Assembly: GCA_029263395.1 (NCBI GenBank)
Contig: JAJCXO010000212.1
Span: forward strand, 1 to 33,615
Source of the DNA: Acidobacteriota bacterium
GTDB lineage: Bacteria; Acidobacteriota; Thermoanaerobaculia; Multivoradales; J023
Length of the DNA: 33,615 nucleotides
Reading direction: 5' to 3'
The position numbers and the translations under genes are program-made. Numbering within the stretch: position 1 is the first letter of the stretch; each line of letters begins with the position of its first letter. The notes beneath the pieces are model-generated. The model worked only from the letters and a program-made list of their open reading frames with translations, was not told the origin of the DNA and did not search any database. Positions 7,901 through 14,665 of this stretch are shown one piece after another.

Positions 7901-8996
7901 CCTGTTCAAAGTGGTCGACCCTAGCGAAGCTCGCGGCAACTCGGTAACCGCCCGTGAGATTCTCGATCTCGGCGCTCAGCGAATCGACGAGGAACTGGAC
8001 GATCAACCGGCGATCCAAGCGCAGTTGATGGAGGTCATCGGTGGTGTCTACATGGGCCTGGGATTGCCCGCCTCAGCACGGCCGTTGTTGATCCGTTCGC
8101 TGGAAGAACGCCGGGCTCTCTATGGCCCTGATAACCAGCAAGTGGCGGACAGCCTGCAACGGTTGGCGCGCTGCGAGTATTCGCTCACCGACTACGAAGC
8201 CGCTGAACCATTGTTTCGAGAAGCCCTCGACATCCGTCGCCGGCTGTTGGGTGACGACCATGTGAAGGTGGCGAAAACCCTGTGTGATCTAGGGGATTTG
8301 CAGCATCGGGCTGGCGACCTGACGGCGGCGGAAACCTCCTACACGGAATGCCTGGCGATCGTTCAGCGCAGGTCTTCGCAGCCCGACGCCGCGCTGGCCG
8401 AGGCGATTGCCAATCTCGCTTGGTTGAAGGACTTTCAAGGCAAAACTCGCGAAGCCGCCGAACTGTATCCGCGAGCGTTGACGATGTCACGGCAGATCCA
8501 TGGTGATCGCCACCGGGAGGTGGCAATCACGCTCAATAACTACGGCTACTTCCTGATGAATCACCAGGAGGATGCAGCGAGCGCCGAGCCGTTGCTGCGC
8601 GAAGCATTGGCTACCGAGCAAGCCTTGGCCCCCGAAGCCATCGGCTGGCTGATCGTACAGAGCAACCTGGCGATGGTCCTCAACCTGTTGGAGAATCTTG
8701 CTGAGGCTGAGTCCTTGGCGCGAGAAGCCCGGTTGCAGCTGGCAGAAAGAGTGGGTGAGGACCATTGGGCCTTCGCCTATGCTCAAGGGGTCCTTGGTTC
8801 CAATCTTGCGGCTCAACGCCGGTTCGAAGAGGCGGAGGGTTTCCTCTTGGCATCTTATGAGTTCATGCGTCAGAACATGAACGAGACCGCTTATGCGCCA
8901 CAGTCGGTGGAGCGTTTGATCTCGTTGTACGAGACCTGGGGTAAAGAGGCCGAGACCTTTCGTTACACGGCGATCCGTCGCCAATACGAGTCCTGA
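4968..8996 (+). CDS. Kinase-cyclase-kinase-TM-TPR signalling protein
   Basis: 1342 residues from ATG 4968 (GGAG at 4960-4963); the frame stays open upstream but overlaps the sigma gene. Domains in order: Hanks-type kinase 1 (about 102-359; GGGGMGVV loop, VALK about 130, HRD about 223, DFG about 244). Then a class III nucleotide cyclase-like domain (about 408-588), kinase 2 (about 638-901; GEGGFGEV, VFK about 665, HKD about 762, DFG about 785, so non-RD), one membrane helix (about 931-952), and a C-terminal TPR array (about 995-1340). In the cyclase domain both metal aspartates can be placed (D415 in MMTDLVAST, D458 in KSDGF) and Arg532 is present. The usual GDG is SDG and the usual Asn is Ser528, so activity is uncertain. 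The TPRs would be outside if kinases are cytoplasmic. It probably phosphorylates the upstream sigma factor (inference). Confidence 0.93.
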   Translation: MTGTGNSGTHNSGTGTSDRWAQIDELLDEALELPAEAVAAFLDRACGDDAELRHEVESLIDADRRAGQFMESPVEEYAAPLVDETLPLSQLDPLLGRQLGPYRVERSIGGGGMGVVYEAVDTRLDRRVALKLLPLAVSSVPDAKERFVREARAASALDHPNICTIFDIGETEGGRMFIVMAFYDGETLDQRMQRGALEIGEAQDIAIQVARGLERAHAAGIVHRDIKPANIILTSHGEVKILDFGVAKMSGAVDLTVSGVSPGTPAYMSPEQARGETVDVRSDIWSLAAMLYQMLTGRRPFAGRSEVEVYLAIQDQEPVRVGELRAAVPEPLEQAVMTALNKDSDARPESIGAWLEGLGVEPREDFLSGRVLLRNESAPGAKIQDESVLTQSRTGQPSSGTLVEGTAVRTVMMTDLVASTQLSQQLGDRRSIEVSVAHDRLARDLFATHHGQEIDKSDGFLVLFDRPIDAVRCALAYHQGAAELGDGFGINLLARVGVHLGEVHLRRNSAADVARGAKPIEVEGLAKSLAGRVASLAEGHQTLVTRAAFDLARRAADDQPSDLATDAQAELRWMAHGTYVFQGVADSIEVFEVGRVGLAPLTAPSDVAKAQRATGGDTRVILGWRAAAGQPLPERRNWVMRQKIGEGGFGEVWLARHAKTGERRVFKFCYQAERLRSLEREVTFFRLMKESLGNRPDIVRILDWSFDQPPFYLESEYTDGGDLVEWATREGGLATVPLATRLELVAQVADALAAAHSVGILHKDVKPANILITSDAAGGPRAQLTDFGVGQVADPSLLPEIGVTLLGLTEDDAFTSAGTRLYLAPEILEGKPPSMQGDLYALGVMLYQMVVGDLSRALARGWQRDVADDLLCEDIACFVDGSPERRPSSVSEVAERLRGLEQRHTERASQEQAGLAAREAQEALERGRARRRLLAMAVVVLAVFATAMAFQVRRTRQEAARANREAESALQVAGFLEDLFKVVDPSEARGNSVTAREILDLGAQRIDEELDDQPAIQAQLMEVIGGVYMGLGLPASARPLLIRSLEERRALYGPDNQQVADSLQRLARCEYSLTDYEAAEPLFREALDIRRRLLGDDHVKVAKTLCDLGDLQHRAGDLTAAETSYTECLAIVQRRSSQPDAALAEAIANLAWLKDFQGKTREAAELYPRALTMSRQIHGDRHREVAITLNNYGYFLMNHQEDAASAEPLLREALATEQALAPEAIGWLIVQSNLAMVLNLLENLAEAESLAREARLQLAERVGEDHWAFAYAQGVLGSNLAAQRRFEEAEGFLLASYEFMRQNMNETAYAPQSVERLISLYETWGKEAETFRYTAIRRQYES

Positions 8997-9023
8997 AGCA
9001 GGATGCGATAAGATCTGAGAGCA

Positions 9024-9254
9024 ATGTTTAAAGACTGTTCGTCTGGGAAGGACCGTGCGTCTGGGAAAGACCGGACGTCCGTCGATTCACGGACTAATTT
9101 AGAGAAGCTCGATGACGCGGGGCTGGTGTCCGATGTCGTGTTTGAGAAGTATCAAACGAGTGTTGATGCGCTGGCCCCTGAGATCGTCGATGAGATGATC
9201 GCGGCCTTCAATCACAAAGCGGTCGACCCGGAGACGAGTTCAACGTCAGATTGA
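9024..9254 (+). CDS. Small acidic protein A, unknown
   Basis: 76 residues, 27 bp after the kinase stop. The N-terminus is polar and carries a duplicated SGKDR(A/T) segment encoded by an 18-bp direct repeat (9040-9057 and 9058-9075). The C-terminal half contains YQTSVDALAPEIVDEMIAAF, which aligns with two segments of the next protein (9291-9596), so the two are paralogous. It has no Cys-rich core, signal peptide or transmembrane helix. The SD is weak (GAGAG). It could be a peptide precursor, an adaptor, or a kinase substrate; I recognise no family. Start and expression are less certain than for the large genes, but paralogy with its neighbour supports it as real. Confidence 0.65.
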   Translation: MFKDCSSGKDRASGKDRTSVDSRTNLEKLDDAGLVSDVVFEKYQTSVDALAPEIVDEMIAAFNHKAVDPETSSTSD

Positions 9255-9290
9255 CGGAAGAATTGTGCGGACTTGTAAAAGCGAGAACAC

Positions 9291-9596
9291 ATGGCCAACG
9301 AAAATTACGAAGCCCTCAAATTTGCCGAGTTGACCTCCCCGGCGATCGATGACGATGTCGACGGAATCTTCAAGCCGGCTCTCGACACCCTCGACCCGGA
9401 GTTGGTCTCGGAGATCATCAGAGCTCGTCAAGGCTTGAACTACGCGATCCTCAGAGAAGCCGGATTGACCACCGAGACAATCGACAACAGCGACAAGTAC
9501 AAGGCTCAGCTCAATCAATTGCCGCTCGAACTGATCCTCGAGCTCGTCGGTTCGGTGGATGAGTTGGTGGATGACGGCGGCCAAGACTTCTCGTAG
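9291..9596 (+). CDS. Small acidic protein B, unknown, internal repeat
   Basis: 101 residues, strongly acidic, with no signal peptide or membrane segment. Two segments, FKPALDTLDPELVSEIIRAR (about 27-46) and YKAQLNQLPLELILELVGSV (about 70-89), share the pattern aromatic-x3-Leu-x2-Leu-x-Pro/Leu-Glu-hydrophobic with each other and with protein A. The motif therefore occurs three times across the two genes. The helical amphipathic pattern suggests a protein-binding module. It lies between the kinase and the NAGGN-type amidotransferase, so it may be a substrate, carrier or regulator for either. The SD is weak. It belongs to no family I can name. Confidence 0.75.
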   Translation: MANENYEALKFAELTSPAIDDDVDGIFKPALDTLDPELVSEIIRARQGLNYAILREAGLTTETIDNSDKYKAQLNQLPLELILELVGSVDELVDDGGQDFS

Positions 9597-9601
9597 AGCC
9601 T

Positions 9602-9618
9602 CCTCAACAATTTTGAGG
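9602..9618 (+). terminator. Small hairpin between protein B and amidotransferase
   Basis: CCTCAA (9602-9607), loop CAATT, TTGAGG (9613-9618), just after the stop of the small gene. The stem is only 6 bp and no long T-run follows, so it would act at most as a leaky attenuator or an mRNA-stabilising stem that lets the small protein be made in excess of the enzymes downstream. Confidence 0.35.
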
Positions 9619-9652
9619 TCGAATCGACCGTCGAGTCGAGGGTGATTCCGCA

Positions 9653-11449
9653 TTGTGCGGCATCTGCGGTGAGGTCCGGTTCGATGGCGAGGTCGCCTCG
9701 GTCTCCGCCGTCGACCGAATGGCCCAGGTGTTGGCACCGCGGGGTCCGGACGAGGCCGGAGCCTGGACAGATGGCCGCCTCGCGGTCGCCCATCGACGCC
9801 TGAAGGTTATCGATCCAGGTCCGCGCGCTTGCCAGCCGATGGTGGCCACCGAGCTTGGGTTGGGGCTGGTCTACAACGGCGCGATTTATAATTTTTGCGC
9901 CTTGCGACATGAGCTCGAAGCACTGGGATATCGCTTCCGGTCAGACGGCGACACGGAGGTAGTCCTCAAGGCCTACCATGCTTGGGGGGATGCCTTTGTC
10001 GAACGGCTCGACGGCATGTTTGCGTTTGCCCTGTGGGAGACCGCGAGTGGGCGTCTTGTGCTGGCCAGGGACCGATTGGGCATCAAGCCGCTCTACATGG
10101 CGGCGATGACCGGTGGCTTACGTTTTGCGTCGAGTGTGCCGGCGTTGTTGGCTGCGGGTGGCGTCGACACGGCGCTCGACCCGGTTGCGGTGCAGTGTTA
10201 TCTGACGCTCGGCGGCGCGGTACCAGCTCCACGGACGCTGCTTGCCGGAGTTCGCAAGTTACCCCCTGCAACGGTCTCGACCATTGAAGCGGACGGTACT
10301 CGCCAATCCACTCGGTTTTGGCAACTCGATCGAGTCTCTCCGGTGAGCGAGGAGATCGACGAAGCAGACTTGCGGGACGAGCTGTTGGCGATCTTGCGTC
10401 GAGCCGTGCAGCGTCGACTGATTGCTGACGTGCCGGTTGGGGCGTTCCTCTCCGGTGGTCTCGACTCGAGTCTGGTTGTCGGGTTGATGGCTGAGGCGAC
10501 GACGAGGCCGGTACCGACGTATTCGATCGGTTTCGAGCGTGTTGGTCGTTTGATCGGTCATGAGTTTCCTCAGTCCGATCGTGTGGCCCGGCGATTCGGC
10601 ACCGAACACCAGTCGTTGTCGGTTGGCCCGGTCGAGTTGGTGCGGAATCTCGAAGGCTGCGTCCGGGCGATGTCGGAGCCACAAACCGGCCGAGATGCCA
10701 TCGGTTTCTATCTGCTCGCTCGTCAGGCGGCCGAAGTGGTGGGCGTGGTGCAATCGGGGCAGGGGGCGGATGAGTTGTTCGGGGGGTATGTCTGGCACGG
10801 CGCGATGCGGACCTTGGCTGGTGCCAGTACCGAGGAGCTTACTGCTGCCTATCGCCGAGCGGCCTTTGGTCGTGACGACGCGACGGCCCATGACGCTCTG
10901 CATCCGAGCTTGATCGGTGACGATCATAGTGGACATCTGCTAGCCGAGCTGTTCGATCCAACCCATGAGCCTAAGGACGCTGGGCCGATTGCTGGGCCGC
11001 TCGCCCGAGTGCTGCGTTACGAGACCGAGGCGCAGCTGTGTGAGGACCCGTTGCAACGACTCGACAATATGACAATGGCGTCGGGGCTCGAAGCGAGGGT
11101 TCCGTTCCTCGATCACGAAGTGGTGGAGTTTGCGGCGCGCCTACCGGATCGCCTGAAAGCCTCCGGTAGCGGTAAGGTGCTTTTGCGGCAGGCAGCACGA
11201 AGTCTGCTGCCATCGGAGATTGTCGACCGACCCAAGGTCTACTTCCCGGTGCCGCAGCTGGGGGCGATCCGGGGTTCGGTGTTGGCGTTTGTTCGCGACG
11301 TGTTGACCCAGCCCAGTGCTGCAAGGCGTCAGTTGTTCCGTCCGGGGTATCTGGAGGACCTGCTGGCTGCGCCTAGGTCGCGCCGGAAGTCGAGGCGACT
11401 GTGGGAAGCGACGACCCTGGAGTGCTGGCTGCAAGTCCACGGTATTTAG
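9653..11449 (+). CDS. NAGGN-type asparagine-synthase-like amidotransferase
   Basis: 598 residues. The N-terminal class II glutaminase domain begins MCGICGEVRFDG, where Cys2 is the nucleophile that releases ammonia from glutamine. The start must therefore be TTG 9653, with GAGGGTG at 9638-9644. The synthetase domain has the pyrophosphate loop SGGLDSS (about 267-273), which adenylates a carboxylate. Segments such as ASSVPALLAAGGVDT, VVQSGQGADELFGGY and MSEPQ match, from memory, the TIGR03104 amidotransferase that makes N-acetylglutaminylglutamine amide, an osmoprotectant, more closely than housekeeping AsnB. The usual partner genes (GNAT/ATP-grasp dipeptide synthase and M42-like hydrolase) are absent from this window. 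Instead it sits between two small acidic proteins and an S41 peptidase, so the amidated substrate may differ. Confidence 0.88.
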   Translation: MCGICGEVRFDGEVASVSAVDRMAQVLAPRGPDEAGAWTDGRLAVAHRRLKVIDPGPRACQPMVATELGLGLVYNGAIYNFCALRHELEALGYRFRSDGDTEVVLKAYHAWGDAFVERLDGMFAFALWETASGRLVLARDRLGIKPLYMAAMTGGLRFASSVPALLAAGGVDTALDPVAVQCYLTLGGAVPAPRTLLAGVRKLPPATVSTIEADGTRQSTRFWQLDRVSPVSEEIDEADLRDELLAILRRAVQRRLIADVPVGAFLSGGLDSSLVVGLMAEATTRPVPTYSIGFERVGRLIGHEFPQSDRVARRFGTEHQSLSVGPVELVRNLEGCVRAMSEPQTGRDAIGFYLLARQAAEVVGVVQSGQGADELFGGYVWHGAMRTLAGASTEELTAAYRRAAFGRDDATAHDALHPSLIGDDHSGHLLAELFDPTHEPKDAGPIAGPLARVLRYETEAQLCEDPLQRLDNMTMASGLEARVPFLDHEVVEFAARLPDRLKASGSGKVLLRQAARSLLPSEIVDRPKVYFPVPQLGAIRGSVLAFVRDVLTQPSAARRQLFRPGYLEDLLAAPRSRRKSRRLWEATTLECWLQVHGI

Positions 11450-11544
11450 ATCGTGATGGCCCCGATCGACGATCGAATCCGTGGCAGAGATTGGCAGAGC
11501 ATGGGGGGATTTTGGTTCGAGCTATGACGATCAGGAGGATGACA

Positions 11545-13920
11545 ATGCAACAAAGCGATCCGATCGATGATGCCTCATTCCAATACGGAGTGTCTCCAGA
11601 TGCACCGGGCAGGGAGCCAGCTAGGCTGCCAAGTCCTGGAGAGTCGATACCGCTCGAGGCTCATCGCCTGTTGGCGTTGGCTGAGTTGACCCTGGAAGAC
11701 CGCAAACAGATCGTGGATCAGTCCATTTTCCTGCTCGAACAAGCTTATGCCCATCGTCGGCACAAACTAGCGGTGCATGGGACGAATCCCATCTTGCAAT
11801 TGATGGCTCTCAGGCGTCGCCTCGACAACCTCAATTCCAAGGACTTGACCGAAATGTTCCCGATCGGCCTCGCCGATTTCGCCACCGAGAGCCCACGATA
11901 TCCCGAGCTTGCCTTCCATCGCGAGATGACATCTATTTTCAACGGTTTGCGGGATCGACATACGCTCTACCTGCTGCCTGAGCCGTTCTCCGAGTTGATC
12001 GCCTTTCTTCATTTTGATGTCGAGCGGGCACGAGACGAAGAAGGGCGTTTCCACTATGTTGTGACCCGGGTGCTTCCCGGCGGGCATTACGTCCAGCCGT
12101 TGACCCGTGACGTCCCGGCGTTCCATCAACCGCCGGTGCAGGTGGGCTGGGAGATCGCTTATTGGAACGGTCAGCCGATCGAGCGCGCGATCGACATCAA
12201 TGCCTCGGAACACGCCGGTAGTAATGCTGCAGCGCGTGCAGCTCGCGGTCTCGAACGGCTCACGACCCGCCCCCTCATCGTTTCTCCGATGCCGACCGAA
12301 GCCCACGTCCAGGTCGGCTTCTTGACTCGCGGTGAGCGGTATGGCGAGATCGAGCCCAATGCGCCGCGCGACGTAGCGTATGAACGGATCCCGCGATCGG
12401 TCGTGATCAACTTTCCTTGGTTCGTGACCCGCCAACAGCGTGGTGACAGTATTTCCCGGCCGCGATTGAGAGGCCGTTTTGGGGGGCGTAAGCGCGTTCG
12501 TCGACTGGCTTTGGCCAATGCGCGGCGCCGTGAGGTCATGGGGCGTGGGCTCGATGTCGAAGTAGATCGGTTGCACGAGTTTCGGGCTGGCAACCTCAGT
12601 CAGAGTGCACCCACCGAGATGCCGGGCATCAAGAGGCTCGCGGTGCGTCCGCCGTTTGCTCGGAAGCTCGGTGCGTCGAGTATCGAAGTGGATGGTGAGC
12701 GTTACGGCTATCTGAGGCTCTACTCGTTCAATCAGGTGGCCCCGACAGCTTTCCTGCACGAAGTTGAACGACTGGTGACCCATCACGACATGCCGCAACA
12801 AGGTCTGGTGATTGATGTGCGCGGTAACGGTGGTGGTTTTATCCGAGCAGGTGAGTCGTTATTGCAATTGTTCACGCCGCGCTGGATCGAGCCCGAGCCT
12901 TTTCAGATCAGTGTCTCTTCGTTCGCCGGAGAGTTGACCGGTCGGGCGGATGGACGAGGAAAGTTGCCCGACCTCACGCCCTGGCAGGCTTCGGTGAAAC
13001 TTGGAGCGGAGACCGGGATGAGCTTCTCACGCGGGATTCCGATCACCAGCATTAAACGTTGCAATGTTCGAGGGCAGGTTTATTATGGTCCCGTCGTGCT
13101 GATTGTCGACGCCAATTGTTACAGCACAACCGACATTTTTGCCGCCGGGTTCAAGGATCATCAGATCGGGCCGGTGATCGGGATCGATGCCAACACCGGA
13201 GCGGGGGGAGCCAACGTATGGCAGCACAGCTTCTTGCGCAATGTGCTCGAGACCAAGAGCAGCACCAAGGGTGAGAGCGGGATCCAGTTACCCAAGCTGG
13301 CCAAGGGAGCCGACGTGAGTGTTGCGATTAGACGCAGCCTGCGGGTTGGACCTGATGCAGGTACGCCGCTGGAAGATATTGGCGTTGTTCCAGACTTCGT
13401 CTATTCGATGACCCTGCGTGATCTCTTCCGCAAGAACATGGATCTATTTGAGCAATCCGTCGAGCTCTTGCAGAGGCATGTCCCAGACGAACGTTGTCAC
13501 CTTCAGAGGCTGTCGTCGCTAGCATCGAGTTGGCCGGTTCCGGTCGCTCGCCAGCTGCGGCTGATCGATCTCGAGTGTGACGAGGAGTCCATCGCAGCCA
13601 GGGTCCAAACCGCGGGTATCGATCGCCTCGATGCGTTTGTTGGCGGGCATTGGGTAGGAACTGATCGATACGTCAAGGGTCGACCGGAGATCAGTCTCGA
13701 TATCGATCCGCCTGCGGACGGTGCTGAGTCCACCGTGACGGATTTTTGCCTTCTGCGGCGTTCCCACGAGTCCCGTGAGTCTCGCGAGTCTGGTGAACTC
13801 GAGTTGGAGGGTTACCGCAGAATCGGTGCCAATGGTCTTGACGATTGGGAACTCGTCGCGGTCTGGCGGCGGTCGGTTTCGGGTTACAAGAGACTTGGGT
13901 CTCGTGAGCGCACGGAATAG
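11545..13920 (+). CDS. S41-family (C-terminal processing) peptidase, cytoplasmic
   Basis: 791 residues from ATG 11545, chosen because a perfect AGGAGG (11533-11538) lies 6 nt upstream; the frame is open further up but overlaps the amidotransferase. The first 380 residues are helical and mixed, with HREMTSIFNGLRDRHT resembling the N-terminal part of S41 enzymes. The catalytic core has GLVIDVRGNGGG (about 420) and LIVDANCYSTTDIFAAGFKD (about 518-537), with Ser527 the likely nucleophile. No signal peptide or lipobox is seen, unlike most C-terminal processing proteases, and I see no clear PDZ domain. A HESRESRESGE run (about 741-751, 9-bp DNA repeats) precedes the C-terminus. It follows the amidotransferase by 95 bp and is probably co-transcribed. 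The last 37 bp overlap the convergent methyltransferase gene. Confidence 0.85.
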   Translation: MQQSDPIDDASFQYGVSPDAPGREPARLPSPGESIPLEAHRLLALAELTLEDRKQIVDQSIFLLEQAYAHRRHKLAVHGTNPILQLMALRRRLDNLNSKDLTEMFPIGLADFATESPRYPELAFHREMTSIFNGLRDRHTLYLLPEPFSELIAFLHFDVERARDEEGRFHYVVTRVLPGGHYVQPLTRDVPAFHQPPVQVGWEIAYWNGQPIERAIDINASEHAGSNAAARAARGLERLTTRPLIVSPMPTEAHVQVGFLTRGERYGEIEPNAPRDVAYERIPRSVVINFPWFVTRQQRGDSISRPRLRGRFGGRKRVRRLALANARRREVMGRGLDVEVDRLHEFRAGNLSQSAPTEMPGIKRLAVRPPFARKLGASSIEVDGERYGYLRLYSFNQVAPTAFLHEVERLVTHHDMPQQGLVIDVRGNGGGFIRAGESLLQLFTPRWIEPEPFQISVSSFAGELTGRADGRGKLPDLTPWQASVKLGAETGMSFSRGIPITSIKRCNVRGQVYYGPVVLIVDANCYSTTDIFAAGFKDHQIGPVIGIDANTGAGGANVWQHSFLRNVLETKSSTKGESGIQLPKLAKGADVSVAIRRSLRVGPDAGTPLEDIGVVPDFVYSMTLRDLFRKNMDLFEQSVELLQRHVPDERCHLQRLSSLASSWPVPVARQLRLIDLECDEESIAARVQTAGIDRLDAFVGGHWVGTDRYVKGRPEISLDIDPPADGAESTVTDFCLLRRSHESRESRESGELELEGYRRIGANGLDDWELVAVWRRSVSGYKRLGSRERTE

Positions 13921-14576
13921 AACCTCAAGCCGCCGCTGGAGAAGTAGGGTTCGGCTGCCACGAAATCGAGCCCGCCGCCCTCGATCATGCGTTGGAAGAT
14001 ATCGAGAGGTGGCTCCTGGCGTACGTCGTAAGGGACGGGTGAACCGGTCGAGGGGATTACGACCTTGAGTTTGTGCGGCTCGACTTCCGAGATGAACAGT
14101 TCGGCGCCGGGGTTGAGGTACGGCCGTACAGTGGCGTAGAACTCCTGATGGGTCGCCCAGTCGGGATCGTGGGGCCGGGGATCGTTGTGGCGTGCGGCGA
14201 AGAGGGGATGTTCGGGGTTCAGCCCACAGTAGCTTGGTGGGTTGCCGATGACGAGATCAAAGCGTTCGTCGGCAGGAATGGTCTGGAAGTTGTCGCTGCG
14301 GTAAAAGGTGATGTTGAGGTTGTTGGTGTCGCGAGTCCGTGCGACCCAGGGCTCGACAGCCGGATTCTTGTCGGCCAGCACAAGCTCGTCGATCAGGCCG
14401 GCGCGTAGCAATGTGATGCCTAAGAACCCCGGCCCAGCGCACCATTCGAGGCAACGGCCGTAGGGAGGATTCCCGGCACGTCGGAGATAGTTGGCGAAGG
14501 GGCGAGCCAGACGGCTGCCGAAACCGTCCAACTCGGGTGCGTAGTAGACCCACACGTCGCGGTACCGCCACTTCAT
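13884..14576 (-). CDS. Class I SAM-dependent methyltransferase, HemK/N6-MTase-like
   Basis: 230 residues if ATG 14576 (MKWRYRDVWVYYAPELDGF) is the start. A TTG at 14669 overlapping the stop of the TIR gene would add 31 residues and imply translational coupling; no strong SD decides. Motif I is CLEWCAGPGFLGI, the acidic end of strand 2 is VLADKN, and motif IV is VIGNPPSY. NPPY/NPPS in this position is found in methyltransferases acting on amide or exocyclic amino nitrogen (PrmC/HemK, RsmC, N6-adenine). The substrate cannot be chosen from sequence. It probably shares a transcript with the TIR gene upstream. Its 3' end overlaps the convergent S41 gene by 37 bp. Confidence 0.82.
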   Translation of the reverse strand: MKWRYRDVWVYYAPELDGFGSRLARPFANYLRRAGNPPYGRCLEWCAGPGFLGITLLRAGLIDELVLADKNPAVEPWVARTRDTNNLNITFYRSDNFQTIPADERFDLVIGNPPSYCGLNPEHPLFAARHNDPRPHDPDWATHQEFYATVRPYLNPGAELFISEVEPHKLKVVIPSTGSPVPYDVRQEPPLDIFQRMIEGGGLDFVAAEPYFSSGGLRFYSVRSRDPSLL

Positions 14577-14665
14577 CGCACATCTCGCGCTCTTTGGCCT
14601 CATCGGCAGAGGATATGCGATCGCTCCGCTCGGAGCACTGAGCGGTCTAGCAGCACGGAGCCATC

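Noticed and set aside
11767-12801. Minus-strand open frame of 344 codons inside the S41 gene
   Set aside because: It is a shadow of the strongly supported plus-strand peptidase; composition is Arg/His-rich and unlike a real protein.
9024-13920. Lasso-peptide cluster (precursor, B protease, C cyclase)
   Set aside because: The asparagine-synthase-like protein has an intact glutaminase domain with Cys2 and resembles NAGGN amidotransferase. The peptidase is S41, not the transglutaminase-like B enzyme, and there is no RRE-like gene. The small proteins lack a lasso core pattern.
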